NCBI GenBank assembly: GCA_009363875.1
Contig: CM018682.1
Coordinates: 56,628,031 to 56,692,030, forward strand
Length of the DNA: 64,000 nt
Reading direction: 5' to 3'
Source: Mikania micrantha
Taxonomy: Eukaryota > Streptophyta > Magnoliopsida > Asterales > Asteraceae
Shown here: positions 1 to 11,159 of the stretch, piece by piece
Layout of the letters: the number at the start of each line of letters is the position of its first letter
Position numbering within the stretch: position 1 is the first letter of the stretch
The notes under the pieces: generated by a model
What the model was told of the DNA's origin: nothing
The model's input: the letters and a program-made list of their open reading frames with translations, nothing else
Databases searched by the model: none
Position numbers and translations under genes: made by a program

Positions 1-971
1 CGGAATAGAGGTGAATGGAATGCATTGTAATCTGATTACGTGAGGATTACAATGGATTTCATTTGGGCTCTATACGTTGCATTGAGATTACATTACAAAT
101 AGTTAACTAACACTTTTAATATTTAAAAGTGAAACAACAGTTAACCCCACAAACTATAGAATAATTCAAGGAACATATTTGATAAATCTAATATCCTTAA
201 CACATACATTGATTATCAATACTTCGGTTTGATAATTACAACGCCATCATTTTATTATTCTATACATGAGAACACAGGTGATCAAGAATGAGATACACAT
301 GGGAATTGAGAATGGAAATCAATAGTTGTATCACAAGTAGTGTGGAGTTCTAGTGGTGTTGTGGTGGGATGTTGGCTAGGGCTTAGTTCCCTTACATATG
401 CCCTATATATAAGCAACACTACTAGGATGACATAGTACTTGTGACTATAACTATTGAGGAGCCATTGGGTGAACAAGTGAAATAGATAATCATACAAGTA
501 ACATATTATCATTGTGAATGTGCATGTGAATGAATCAAGGTTTTACATTAACTTACTTATGAACTCACCAACCTAGTGTTGACTTTGTTTAAATACATGT
601 TTCTCAGTGATGAACAGGTGTAGCTACTATTATGCATGGACATAGCTAGTGGACTTTTAGAAGACCTAGCTACTTTTGTGATTGCATACTTTTGGATAAC
701 ATGAACATGAATCATCTTTTGTATATGTTGTACAGATACAAGATATAGTCTCATTGATTCTTTTGATAGATTTACTTGATTAAATTATGAACGATACATT
801 GTAATTTAATCTTGTAATTCTATATCATGGATGTGTTAGCAATTTCTCATTTATTTATCATGTGCTATGTAAACAATCTGATCATTTGATTATCACTCAT
901 GATATCGCGCCCCGGGAACCTTCCACCTGACGGGAAAACACGATTCGTTCCCGCCGGCCTGGGGTGTGACA
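1..971 (+). mobile_element. Gypsy (Tekay-type) LTR, 3' portion; start lies outside the window
   Basis: The stretch aligns by eye with the last kilobase of the Tekay-A LTR (about 38740-39713), including the GC-rich terminal block with CGCGCCCCGGGAACC and the ending GGGGTGTGACA. The sequence after 971 is not a tRNA primer binding site. This is therefore either the right LTR of an element extending to the left or a solo LTR. It has no coding content. A long inverted repeat at 321-455 is listed separately. Confidence 0.8.
321..455 (+). other. Long inverted repeat with conserved core (hairpin copy A)
   Basis: The left arm begins AATAGTTGTATCACAAG and the right arm ends CTTGTGACTATAACTATT. They pair over about 40 bases with small bulges. 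The apical region holds GTGGTGGGATGTTGGCTAGG, a short AGGG/CCCT stem and ACATATGCCCTATATATA. The same core recurs at 12981, 13194, 18682, 39057, 57595, 60839, 61069 and 61792. It sits inside an LTR. The function is unknown. Confidence 0.7.
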
Positions 972-1130
972 GTTAGGGTGGTTGAGAAAAGAAATGGGTT
1001 TTCATCCTAGGATACTCTAAAGATCTTGCCCCAAACCCACCTTCCTTGCAACCACTAACCGTAGCATGGTAAGAGAATGAGGTGGTTGCTTGATTTGAAC
1101 TCGTTAGTTGGTTGACACTTGGGATTTTCC
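972..1130. other. Unassigned spacer between two LTRs
   Basis: No gene, primer binding site or recognisable element part is seen. GTTAGGGTGGTTG at the start and CAACCACTAACC near 1050 form an imperfect inverted repeat. Nothing else stands out. Confidence 0.4.
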
Positions 1131-3705
1131 AGTCACACCTCGAAATTACCACTTTCGGTGTCAGATCGTTGGGTGTGACATGGCCAGGATCAAAGCTCTC
1201 AGTCATATAGAACCACTTTATATGAATTGGAAAATACACAGTTTTGATAATCAAATCAAGTTGCATTAAAATAAAGTAGCGGAAATAATATATTGTTAAG
1301 TAGGCGAAATTAAAATGTAATGCAGTGGAAAATAAATTGCCTAAACACAACGATGTTTATCAAAATAAAAAGACACGTTAATGTTTTCTCAAATGTTGTG
1401 AATGCATGCAAGACCATCATGCTCTGTCTCCAAGTGCATCCTAGCATCGTGCGTTCAGTTACCTGAGAATACATGCTAAAACGTGTCAACATAAAGTTGA
1501 TGAGTTCACATGTTTAAGTAATGTAAAACAATTGCGATATATATACTGGGTATGTTAAGTTGTAGACTAATGGACCCGAGTGTATAAGTTCATCTTAACA
1601 AAACTAGACTGTTAGATGCCTCCGCCAAGTATATCGTGAAACTATGGCATAGATCGATATTACGCTCGTCTTGACCGCCAGTCAGAGTTGTCGTCGAGCG
1701 GGGTTTGTCAGACCCAGTAGTACTACGCAATAACGTCTCGTTTGGTGTTCAACTAACTGTAAGGATATGTGAGGACTTTGTTACGATATAAGCACACTCA
1801 AAAAGTTGTTTTGCAATATACTAGTCATACATCTAAAATAGTTGTTGCATAGTATTCTCACCCCAATGTTTAAACAAAACAGTTAAAGTAAAAGTGGGGC
1901 TGTAAACTCACCTGAGTTTAGTGGTGTTGCTGTCTGTGAACTGTAATAGGTTCGTCTCTAGCTGTTACCTATATCACACAGGTGTTGTGAGTTCGTGTTC
2001 ACTGTTATGTTTGTGTTCATGTTCATGTTGGTCTCACTAGACCAAGCTTGTGTCCAAACAACTCCAAGTTGTTGTGTTGGCCGTGTTTGACCTGGTTTGA
2101 CCGTGTTGACCGTGTTTGACTTATCGACATGTTGGTGTTTCGTTTAGTTATAGTGTTTGTTCAACGTGTGTTAAGTGTCGTGTGTTACGTGCAAACACAT
2201 AAGATATGTTTGAAGGTTAACTTACTATTTATAGTAAGTTTCTATTTTAGGCAGGTTTACAAATTTAGGCAAGTTCACACAAAATCACCTTTCATTTATT
2301 CTAGCATGCTTGTTGATCCTATATGATCATGTTATCACATAGCACAATGTTACAAGTTATCACATAAGCATATTTCTCATTCTAAAGTTACTTAATATAG
2401 CAATTCCTATATTTAACATGTGTTGATCCATTTAAGCATGCAAATTCCTTTATGTCATCATAACATTTATTTACAAGCACATTTCGTCATTTTATCATAT
2501 TAATATAATTTACTCTACAATATTCCTAATTAAAGTTTCTATTAATAGTATGTTATCATATTTACAAGTTTTGACACCAAAATCATGTAACAACATTCAT
2601 ATGATTATAACATAGTAGTTTTAAATCATTATTTTTGCCACATAACATGCTCCTTAGCCACAATTCATGAAGATCCCCAATTTAAAGTTACTATTATTAA
2701 TATGTTGTTAATAAACTCATTTTACTAAATTCAAACCACGAAAACTTGTTCACATAATCATTAACATTAAAAATCAATAATAACATAATCCATAATCAAC
2801 ATACAAGTAGGTTGTTTATCATAAAAGTTTCTATTTATAGAAACTCATGTCAAATGAATCTATTTCATCAAATCTAATAAATCAAATACATCAATAATCA
2901 ATTCTTTAGTTACAAATAATAATCTAAATACACTTATTATACCTAGAATATCATCAATAATTGATTTGTGATAATAAGGTTACTACTTATAGCAACTGTC
3001 TCATATAACCATAATATTGATAAATCTAAACAACTTTCTTGTTGACAATCACCATTATTAACATCAAATCATCATTTTGATCACATGCATGTGCCTATTT
3101 CATCATTTATCATCACTTTGTAACTTTAAAGTTACTAAAAATAGTGATAGGCTCCAAATCATCATTTTGACAACAATAATCACAATGGACCTTATAACAA
3201 CCCAAATATCATAAATAATCATTCATTTTATATCCAAAATCATTTAAAACAACATGGATCATCCATGCATGTCGTTAAAGGTTACCATTTATGGTAATAG
3301 TCACCAATAACACAAGATAGCATCAAAATGACAAACAAATCAACATCAACAACTCAAATCAGTTTATTAAGACCTCAATTGCATATTCATAAACCCAAAA
3401 TTTCATGCATGTGGTTGATTTAGTGATGCATGTGGCCTTGGAGGCTTGCATGTGTGTGTATTGAAGTGCATGTGTGTTTTAAAGGCAAGATTAGTATAGA
3501 TACGCTACAAAAACTACCTCACATAGCTCAAAAGGTCTGAGATGAAGCTTGTGCAGATCCTAGGCAGCTCCAGAAATGGCTGTGAATGGCTCAAAGGTTG
3601 AGGAGAAGAAGAAACAATGGTCTTGGATCTTCCACAAGGCTTCAGACACTTATATGTGGCATAGAATAGTGGAGTATGGTCTTCCAGAGGTTGCAAGAGG
3701 GCTTG
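1131..3705 (-). mobile_element. Diverged minus-strand Gypsy LTR, truncated by Copia-I
   Basis: The order of recognisable blocks follows the Tekay-B LTR (19124-21130): a CACACCTCGAA-type start, the CTAGCATC...CAGTTACCTGAGAA block near 1440, the GGGTTTGTCAGACCC hairpin near 1710, the long AT-rich tract with 'AGTTTCTATTTATAG'-type words, and the block near 3500-3700. It is clearly an older or different subfamily. The left edge is approximate. At the right it is cut by the Copia-I LTR. No coding sequence is supported, and 1750-3400 is AT-rich and otherwise featureless. Confidence 0.55.
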
Positions 3706-4098
3706 TGTAGGTCCAGATCTAGATCAAGACTCAAGCTTTATCACTCCAATCGACACCAAATGCCTCCAACGAGTGCAGAATCCAAGTTAGAAGCAACAAA
3801 AGAGATGAAAACATGATTGCTTTTATTAAAATCATGAACTTTTCAAGACAAAGCCTCAATACATCTAGAGAACTTTGCCTCAGAAACCCAAACCTAGTGT
3901 AGTACAAAATGCGTCTACTTATACTACATCTAGGAGTACTCGAACCTATGTACACGAAATGGTTGAGTAGTTGAAAATCTAAAGTACACGAAAATACTAA
4001 GTGCACGAAAATACAAAGTACACGAAATCTACAAAACTGGGTCTTCATCTGATCACGGATTGATTTTGTCAGTCTTCATCTTCGGATTGAGCTCTACA
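3706..4098 (-). repeat. Copia-I 3' LTR
   Basis: The stretch is bounded by TGTAGG at the left and CTACA at the right, next to a purine tract (on the minus strand) ending the internal region. It has a TATA-like TATAAG on the minus strand at 3918-3923. Several TACACGAAA/TACTCGAA words lie at 3935-4030. The size of about 393 bp resembles the 445-bp LTRs of the related Copia-II. Without a second LTR the left edge could be off by a few bases. Confidence 0.6.
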
Positions 4099-4112
4099 AA
4101 CTACCCCCAAAC
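4099..4112 (-). other. Copia-I 3' polypurine tract
   Basis: The minus strand reads CAGTTTGGGGGTAGTT directly before the LTR edge. This is the expected plus-strand DNA primer site for reverse transcription. It matches the position of the Copia-II tract at 40617-40632. Confidence 0.6.
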
Positions 4113-4120
4113 TGATGAAA

Positions 4121-5152
4121 TCAATCAATAGCAAGTGTGATAGAGTGAGGACCGGCACCTACATACAGCTTCATCTCCATAGCAAAGGCAACAACACAAG
4201 TGAATGACATAGCTTCTTCATCCCAACCTCCATAGGTGCAAATGGGGTTGTCATGCAGTACCTGCGTATCATCTTTTCCTAACTTAAGCAAGTCCATCGG
4301 GCCCAAAATTATGTCTAAATCATCCAAGCCACCCTTTTTCTTCATGATAACCGCTGCATGAGTCTTCTCATCAAAGTACCAGAAGTCAAAGGTATTCAGC
4401 GTGTGATTAGGAATCTTTGATGAGACTGGGACTGCTTTTTTGGTTGCTGGAGGAGGATATCTGTAGTAGATCTATGGATTCTTTTTGAATAGATCAACAA
4501 TACACAAAGAGACGTATCTTTTTCCTTTGGCTGTCTTCGTCGTGGGAAAATCCTTGTCACATTGATCCTTCAGGAATTTGGCGAACAACTCGACATGACT
4601 ATATTTAGACGGATTGTAGAACACGGCCTTGTTGATGCTCCTGATGTCAAACTTGGGCATGGAATAGAAATCCTGAGGTCGCTTGAAGTATTCAAGCTTT
4701 CCATTCAATCCTTTCACCACATACAACTGCTTTTCGTTGTTGAACATCTAGCTTGTAACCTCTGATCTTTCGTTGCAAACAACAAATAGATCTTGGGAGC
4801 TAGTAGTGTATGTCACTTCATTTTCTTCTTCAACGGGTATTTTATCCATCCATGACTTTTGCACTTCCAGGGGAGCAGGAGTCCAATCACTTTGCTTGTC
4901 AAACCAGCTATTAATCACCTTTCCAAGTGTCGTGACCTTGTGTCCAAGTGCGTCGACGTATTTGTGAGCATACAAATAGTCAATATAAGGATTTGTGGAG
5001 ATGTTTCTGAGTATGATTTTCTCTGTTTCTTCTTCTTTGGATGCTCCCGCAGAAGATTCGGCCAACTCTTCACGCTCCTGTTCACAGACATCGTCAAATA
5101 ATGCATCCATAGTCACGTCTGTGAACATATCTCCAATACCCGCATCATTCAA
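4121..5152 (-). pseudogene. Copia-I accessory ORF, C-terminal half (in-frame stops)
   Basis: One frame is broken only by TAG stops near 4748 and 4472. It starts with an acidic segment (EQEREELAESS, KEEETEKI). It continues with a globular-looking part (LYAHKYVDALGHKVTTLGK, PQDFYSMPKFD) and ends with GGLDDLDIILGPMDLLKL. That last block, with the preceding 'FWYFDEKT' region, resembles the end of the Copia-II accessory frame (40662-41114, LLDPVWLVN). The two accessory products are thus homologous. No signal peptide or membrane helix is seen, so the label 'env-like' used for SIRE elements is positional only. Function unknown. Confidence 0.6.
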
Positions 5153-5299
5153 CTGTCCTCCAAAACCTTCAAAGAGAAAATTCTCAGGAAGATCCCCAAA
5201 TATTTCTTCATAAGTGTCTAAGGTCTTCTCTTAAGAAGAAGGATTTCCGGAGTCATCTCCTCCTTTGTCGTTATCGGCAGGCTCATTATCCTTTTTTGC

Positions 5300-7109
5300 C
5301 TAGGGTGTCTTTGCCCTGAACCTCATCACCATCACCATCATCATCATATTTATCATTTTTACCTTTCTTCTCATTATCGTCATTGTTATTTTCATCATCA
5401 TCTTTCTCTTTCTTTTCTTCAATTCCTGATCATCATCATTATCATCATCAACATCTGCTTTCTCTTCGGTATCTGCATGCTTGGTTCCTTTAAGGGCTTC
5501 GATTTCTTTGCATAGCTCTGCATTTTCTTTCTTGAGAAACTTGAGATCCCTGTGATGTTTGTTGATGTGATCACATAATTTGAGCATCCCTTCCCTTAAA
5601 TTCTCTATAATGCGATCCTTTTTGGCTGAATCTTGTTCTAGAATGAACACTCTATCCTTTAACCATTCTAGATCAACTGGCACTTTCTCAGGCATGTAGG
5701 GTGATGGTGTTTGAAGTGGTGCTTTGCCCTTGTCAGCACGGGTTTTGGGTGGTGATGGTGGATGCTGAGAAAAATGGACGGGAGTTGGAGAATCTGGTGG
5801 TGAGGTGTGTGTAGGTGGAGGAGATGGTGGTTTTGAGGATTGGGTGGATTGAGTGGTGGTGGATGTGTGTGGTGGAATGGTGGTTTTGTAATTGTGAGGT
5901 GGTTTGATGGCTTGGGTAGCTGGTTTTGTGGCTGGTTTGGAGGCAGGTTTGGAGGTTGTGGATTGAATGGCTGGGGAGGTGGAGGAGTGTGGAGGTTGTG
6001 GCTGTGACTTAGAGGTGGTGGAAGTGGCATCAATCTTCTTCTTCAGTCTCGGATCCCTTGATCTTTTTGACATCATTTTTATCCTCTTTTTCTTTGGAGA
6101 AGACTCAGGCGATGGAATGTAGTCAGCATCCTTGATTTCTTCCCTTTCGGATTGAGAGAAAGGATGAGTCACGTGAACAGGCTCCTTGATAAGTTCTTCC
6201 TCTTCTGATGATGATGACTCAAAGGAAGTATCTTGAACAGCTTTGCTGGCTTCTGTTGTGGTGCTAGCAGGGGCATGATCATGCTCATCTGCAACAAAGG
6301 TGACTGGGCTGCCTTGATCACCAGCTTCTTTTTCTAACTCGGCAAATAATCTGCAAAACTTCTCCAAGTGACGAGCACCGATGTACTGCTTATTTCCCTT
6401 CTTGTTCATCCTCATATAAGAGAAGATATCTTCCTTCATTCTCTTTAATGGCAGGGTTTCGACTGTGGGAATGAGATTCTGGTGCCACTTGTTGATGATG
6501 ATCTGAATAAATCTTGGGAACACCAAAAATCTCTCCTTTTGCTTCCCTTTGATGTTAGCATACATATCCCTGAATATCATCTTTGAGAAATTGAAGTCTA
6601 GGCCCAGAACTATAGCAACCATACACGAACTCAGTGTTTTGTTAAGAACGTCAGAACCACCATTGCGTCCAGAGAGGCACTGAGTCACTATGTGGGCTAG
6701 ATATCTCCAGTAGGGATGAAGAAGCTTCTTCTCCGTCGGAGGGTAAAAACCCTCATAGCCCATCCTGAAAATTGTACTCTGTATCAGTTCCTGGTCAAGT
6801 TCCACAGGATCAGAGTCTTCATCACCAAATTGTAGACACTCCCTGATAATCTGCTCTGTAACTATCATCGGCTGTCCTTGAACCTTCCCGATCAGGCAGA
6901 TATTCCCGTTCACGTCTGTGCTTTCTGCAATGGAGTTCCAGAAGTCATGTATGAATGTGGAAATAATATATGGACACTCCATAATAGCAAAGTTCACCAG
7001 CGATAGGATCAGTCCGTCCATCATACTCTTAAAACATCCAATGTTTCTCGGGAGGATCACCGAGAAAGGCGGTCATGTTATGGTCAGCAACAAACCTTAG
7101 CTCAGCCAT
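5300..7109 (-). pseudogene. Copia-I accessory ORF, N-terminal half
   Basis: I place the start at the ATG at 7109, because MAELRF...HNM aligns with METITF...HNM of Copia-II and the ATG follows a splice acceptor directly. A frameshift near 7040 moves into the long open frame 5300-7060 (586 codons). The N-terminal domain has FW(N/E)S, VTEQIIRECLQFG, WRYLAHIVTQCLSGR and LDFNFSKMIFRDM, all shared with Copia-II 43862-44533. It is followed by a basic segment (PKKKRIKMMSKRSRD), a Thr/Pro-rich tract about 110 residues long and a coiled-coil-like stretch (LKFLKKENAELCKEIEAL). An Asp-rich tail slips out of frame near 5400. No catalytic motif is recognised. Confidence 0.65.
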
Positions 7110-7140
7110 CTGAAAAGGAAACACGTTAAGTTAGTTAAAT
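7110..7140 (-). promoter_or_regulatory. Predicted 3' splice site at the accessory ORF start (Copia-I)
   Basis: On the minus strand a branch-point-like CTAAC and a pyrimidine run lead to TTTCCTTTTCAG, immediately followed by the accessory ATG at 7109. This would let the accessory frame be expressed from a spliced subgenomic RNA. The matching donor was not identified. Confidence 0.5.
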
Positions 7141-9021
7141 ATTAAAATAAAACAAAAATCGAAAGTCAAAGGTTGACTTTTAAGTCAATGTCAAGGTCAA
7201 TATTAAAGGAAAGGTCAATGTCAAAATTGAAGTCAAAATGAAGTTCTCGAAGAGTTAAGTATTCGAAAATACTAGAGTTCTCGAAATTCAAGAGTTCTCG
7301 AAACTTCAGGAGTTCTCGAAATTTAAGTGGTACTCGAAATTAAGGGAGTACACGAAGAAAGAGCAGTTCTCGAAATCAAGTTCTCGAAAATGGGTACACG
7401 AAACAGGGTTCACGGACCAAAGTTCACGAAAATTGATTCTCGAACTCATGTACTCGATTTTCAAATTTTGAGAACTGAAATTCCTTCATAACTCCTTCAA
7501 TTTTGCCCCTTAGAAGTCCATTTTGTACTCGAAATTCTCGGAATTGGTAGGCGATCAACGTATGTAAGGATCGATTTCCAATTTCGAGTACATCAAGGTG
7601 ATTTGACCGGAAGACCTTCTGTTTACGAACAGAAGTTCTCGAAAATGGTTTTTTTTGATAAATTTTTATTTAACTATCCAAATTCTATAAAAATCTATAC
7701 CTAGGTTCTTAAATATAGGATCTACATGGTGGTCGGAGTGGATTTTCGAAAATGTATCCAGATATCGAGATTGCCTAAGAGAGAGAAAAAGAGTATTCGA
7801 GGAGTTGTATTCAAAAAGGAAGCACCATGTCGGCTTATATAGCCAAGAGGTTCGAGTACTCCATTTCGAGTACTCCTGATCGTGAACCTTCCTTTGAGTA
7901 CACAATTTTGAATACAATATTTCGAGTACTCATTTTTGAATACCTAGTTTATTAAAAATTCTAAGTATTTCAAAATAAAATAAAATAAACTCAAGAACTT
8001 TGGACGAGTTCAAGGTAGAGTCGGGCCAATTTTGTGGGATCAAATATGTACTAGAAATTTGACCATCTTAAAATAATTTGTTACACAAACCCAACCTCAA
8101 AAATAATCATACCCCACCAATAATTTCCGCTCGTTTATCCATAATTCAAAGATAAGATTTATGATCAAAAATTTTCTACCGGTTTTTCTGAAAATCCTTT
8201 TGGGAAATTTATGGGCAATTAGATTGTTAAACCAGATTTATATGCAACCTATCAATTTTGTGAAATCTTTTATTTGAAAACTTGATTGTGTTTCAACATA
8301 CTTATTTGACAGAGTTTAAGGTGAGAAAAGAAAGAACAGTTCTATCATATTAGAGTCAAGAACAAGATAGGGTTCTATCATCTTTGTGCTCATTGGCATC
8401 TTTTATTTTACTGATCTGCAGACACATTGGTCTTAACATCACAGGTCCAGGTCTTTGCTTACGCAAAATAGAGGATGCTTCAGTAAATATTTTCCGCTCT
8501 TTGTTTCCACAAAACATAGAAAATACACGAGTTTTATCAAAACGATTTCAACTTGATCGAAACACAATCTTATTTTGACTTAAAGATTTCTATAAAAAGT
8601 CAAATAGTTGTTGCATCTGTCCTGTTATATGATTTTCCAATACTTCTCACTATTTATATATTTAATATTTTTAAACGATCATGTCCAATCTTCTTATAGG
8701 AAAACGTGCTTTAATTTCTTAGTGATTTATACTTATCTAAAGCTGTTATTCTTTTAGAAATTATACTAAGGTTGTGAATTTCAGAGTGTCAGAAATCATT
8801 TGACTTCCCTATGAACTACTTCACCTGACTGTCCAAATAAAATCTTTTTGTATTTTTCTTAAATGATGAAAAGGCAAAATCTTTTTGTATTTTTCTTAAA
8901 TTTCACTCCCTCTAAACTTGTAGATCAACTTAAAACAAAAATTCTTTTTATTCTTTTTGAAAATTTTTTAAACCTATAACAAACTCAAAAATCGAAAATC
9001 TTTTTTTTTTTTTTGTAAATA
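7141..9021. other. Non-coding Copia-I region between pol and accessory ORF
   Basis: No supported gene. From 7253 to 7640 and again at 7730-7935 there are many copies of (T/A)CTCGAAA or TACACGAA, words also present in the LTR. At about 8855-8925 a direct repeat of AATCTTTTTGTATTTTTCTT occurs twice, and a similar string lies at about 45483 in Copia-II. The rest is AT-rich. Confidence 0.6.
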
Positions 9022-9034
9022 TTCTCCCCCTAAA
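9022..9034 (-). other. Internal polypurine tract after pol (Copia-I)
   Basis: The + strand reads TTCTCCCCCTAAA, so the minus strand reads TTTAGGGGGAGAA. It lies about 63 bases beyond the pol end. The identical 13-mer occurs at the same distance after Copia-II pol (46545). It could be a second plus-strand priming site or a relic of an ancestral 3' end. Confidence 0.5.
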
Positions 9035-9096
9035 TTTGTGATGTAAAAATTAAAATAAAACAAAACACAAATTTTAAAGTATTTACAAAGATTGTT

Positions 9097-9634
9097 TTAA
9101 TCAAAACTTATTAGTTTGAGTGAGGCAAGCAGATGGTGGAAGCGAGCTATATTGAAAGGTTTAGCAAAAAGATCCGCCAGATTGTCATCTGTGTGGACCT
9201 TTTCAAGAAGGATCAACTTACGTTTGAAACAGTCCCGGATAAAGTGAATCCGGATATCAGTATGTTTAGTTTTTGAATGTTGTACCAGATTCTTGACGAT
9301 CTGTAGAGCTACTTCATTATCACAGTATATAGGAGAGTCAAAAAAATTCAAACCGTAATCGAGAAGCTGTTGTTGCGTCCAGATGATCTAAGAACAGCAA
9401 CTAGAGGCATCGACATACTCAGCTTCTGCAGTATAGGGGGATACGGTTGTCTGCTTCTTGCATTGCCTCGAGGCGATCACCTAAGTACTGACATCCACTT
9501 GTGGTTGACTTCCTATCTAAATTGCAACCACCAAAATCACTATCAGAGTAAACAAATAAATTCAGAGTTCTTTGGATACCACAAACCGAGACGGGGTTTC
9601 CCGACGAGGTAGTGAAAGATCCTCTTGACAGCAA
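9097..9634 (-). pseudogene. Copia-I RNase H domain
   Basis: This is the Copia-type RNase H at the end of pol. It would degrade the RNA strand of the RNA-DNA hybrid. Visible blocks are YSDSDFGGCNLDRKSTTSG (the D-[AS]D start motif and the typical RKST(T)SG), IYCDNEVALQIVKN (catalytic D-N) and SKTKHTDIRIHFIRD with the H-x-D motif, then NLADLFAKPF. The frame changes between 9351 and 9419, so the part between the first catalytic block and the rest is disrupted. It directly follows the RT domain with overlap. Confidence 0.85.
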
Positions 9635-11084
9635 TCAGATGAGAAGCCTTCGAATTCACCTGATATCTGGCACACTGACACACAGAAAACATATTGCTCG
9701 GTATGCTTGTGGTCAGGTACATCAGTGAACCAATCATAGATCTGTAAAGATGCTGGTCAACATCTTCACTAGCTGAATCCGAAGTCAAAACTGGACATGT
9801 AGCCATAGGATTGGAAGCAAGATTTGAGTCCAACATGTTGAACTTGGTGAGAATGTCGATAACGTACTTGCCCTGAGGAATCAGCACACCCTTTGGATCT
9901 TGCTTTGCCTGAAGGCCCAAGAAAAAGGTCTTTTCCCCCATTGCGCTCATCTCGAACTTCTTCTTCATTATGGCTTCAAACTCTTTACACAGCACCGAGC
10001 TCGTGGAACCGAAAATAATGTCATCCACATAGATCTGGACAAGTATCAAGTCGTCCTTCTCTCTGCGAACGAACAATGTCAGATCGATAGTTCCATGGGT
10101 GTATCCATTTGCTAGTAGATGATCCGTAAGTGCTGCATACCATGCTCGTGGTGCCAGATGAAGACAGTAAAGGGCTTTGTCTAGTTTGTGGATGTGGTCG
10201 GGAAACTGCGAATCCTCCAACCCTGGAGGTTGACATACATAAATCTCTTCCTTGACCTTTCCCTACAAGAAATTCGTCTTCACATCCATCTGATAAACTA
10301 TGAAGTTCATGTAGGAAGCATAGGCCAAGAGGATACGGATAGCTTCAAGTCTTGCGACCGGTGCAAAGACCTCCTCACACTCAATACCCTCCTGTTGGTA
10401 GAAGCCCTAGACTACCAACCTAGATTTATTCCTAATGATTACACTCGAATCATCTCTCTTGTTTCTGAAGACCAATCTGATTCCGATTGGCAGTTTCCCC
10501 TTGGGCAACGGAACCAGATTCCACACCTGGAGCTTCTGAAACTGCATCAATTCTTCTTGCATCACTTCAACCCAGCTTGACTCCTTAAGATCCATCTTGA
10601 CATTCTTGGGTTCTACCTGTGAAATAAAGCAAGAATATAAAGAAGAATTAATTGGACCTGATTGACTACGTGTGATAGTTCCTTTAGGTAAGGTGTTCAG
10701 AGCTGGAATATATCTGCTCCTTGTAAGAACTCCTTCCGAAAGAGGTCCAATGATGTTCTCCATAGGGTCAATCTTGTTGATGCTTGAAGTAGATACTTCC
10801 TCCATAGCTAGATTGTCAAGCAGGTTGCTGATGTGAGTTAGCTGATCTTCACTGGAGGAAGCAGTGTTGTCAGTGTGAGCGGTTTGACTTGCATCATTTT
10901 CAATATCCACGCAATGTTCCTCAGGGATGTGGTCAGAGAACAGTGGATTGTCAAATGTCTGGTGAGAAGAAGATGACGTTTGATCTGTCTCTGGAGTTGG
11001 TTGAGCAGACTGAGAAGTCTCCGGATCTGATGGGATGACTTCATTGATCGGAGTCTGTTGAGTAGCCTGAGCTCGATCATACAT
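9543..11084 (-). pseudogene. Copia-I reverse transcriptase
   Basis: The RT_2-type domain begins after a Ser/Thr/Gln-rich linker (10620-11084) with SSWVEVMQEELMQFQKLQVW. The first frame ends with a stop after NKSRLVV at about 10407. The 10220-10406 stretch is frameshifted. The frame resumes with KLDKALYCLHLAPRAWY and the catalytic IYVDDIIFGST at residues 62-72 of that frame, then FFLGLQ. The canonical YGLHQAPRAWY is changed here to YCLHLAPRAWY. With at least one stop and one frameshift it cannot give an intact enzyme. It lies between integrase and RNase H, as expected in Copia. Confidence 0.88.
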
Positions 11085-11159
11085 GCCTGGCGGGTCAACA
11101 GTCAGAAACTTAGGGTCACATGGAACATTGTCAACCCAGTTTTCTATGTCGTCACTCTT

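Noticed and set aside
5668..6033. His/Pro-rich 121-codon frame on the minus strand
   Set aside because: It is a shifted frame of the Thr/Pro-rich part of the Copia-I accessory ORF, which has the conserved domain upstream in its own frame.
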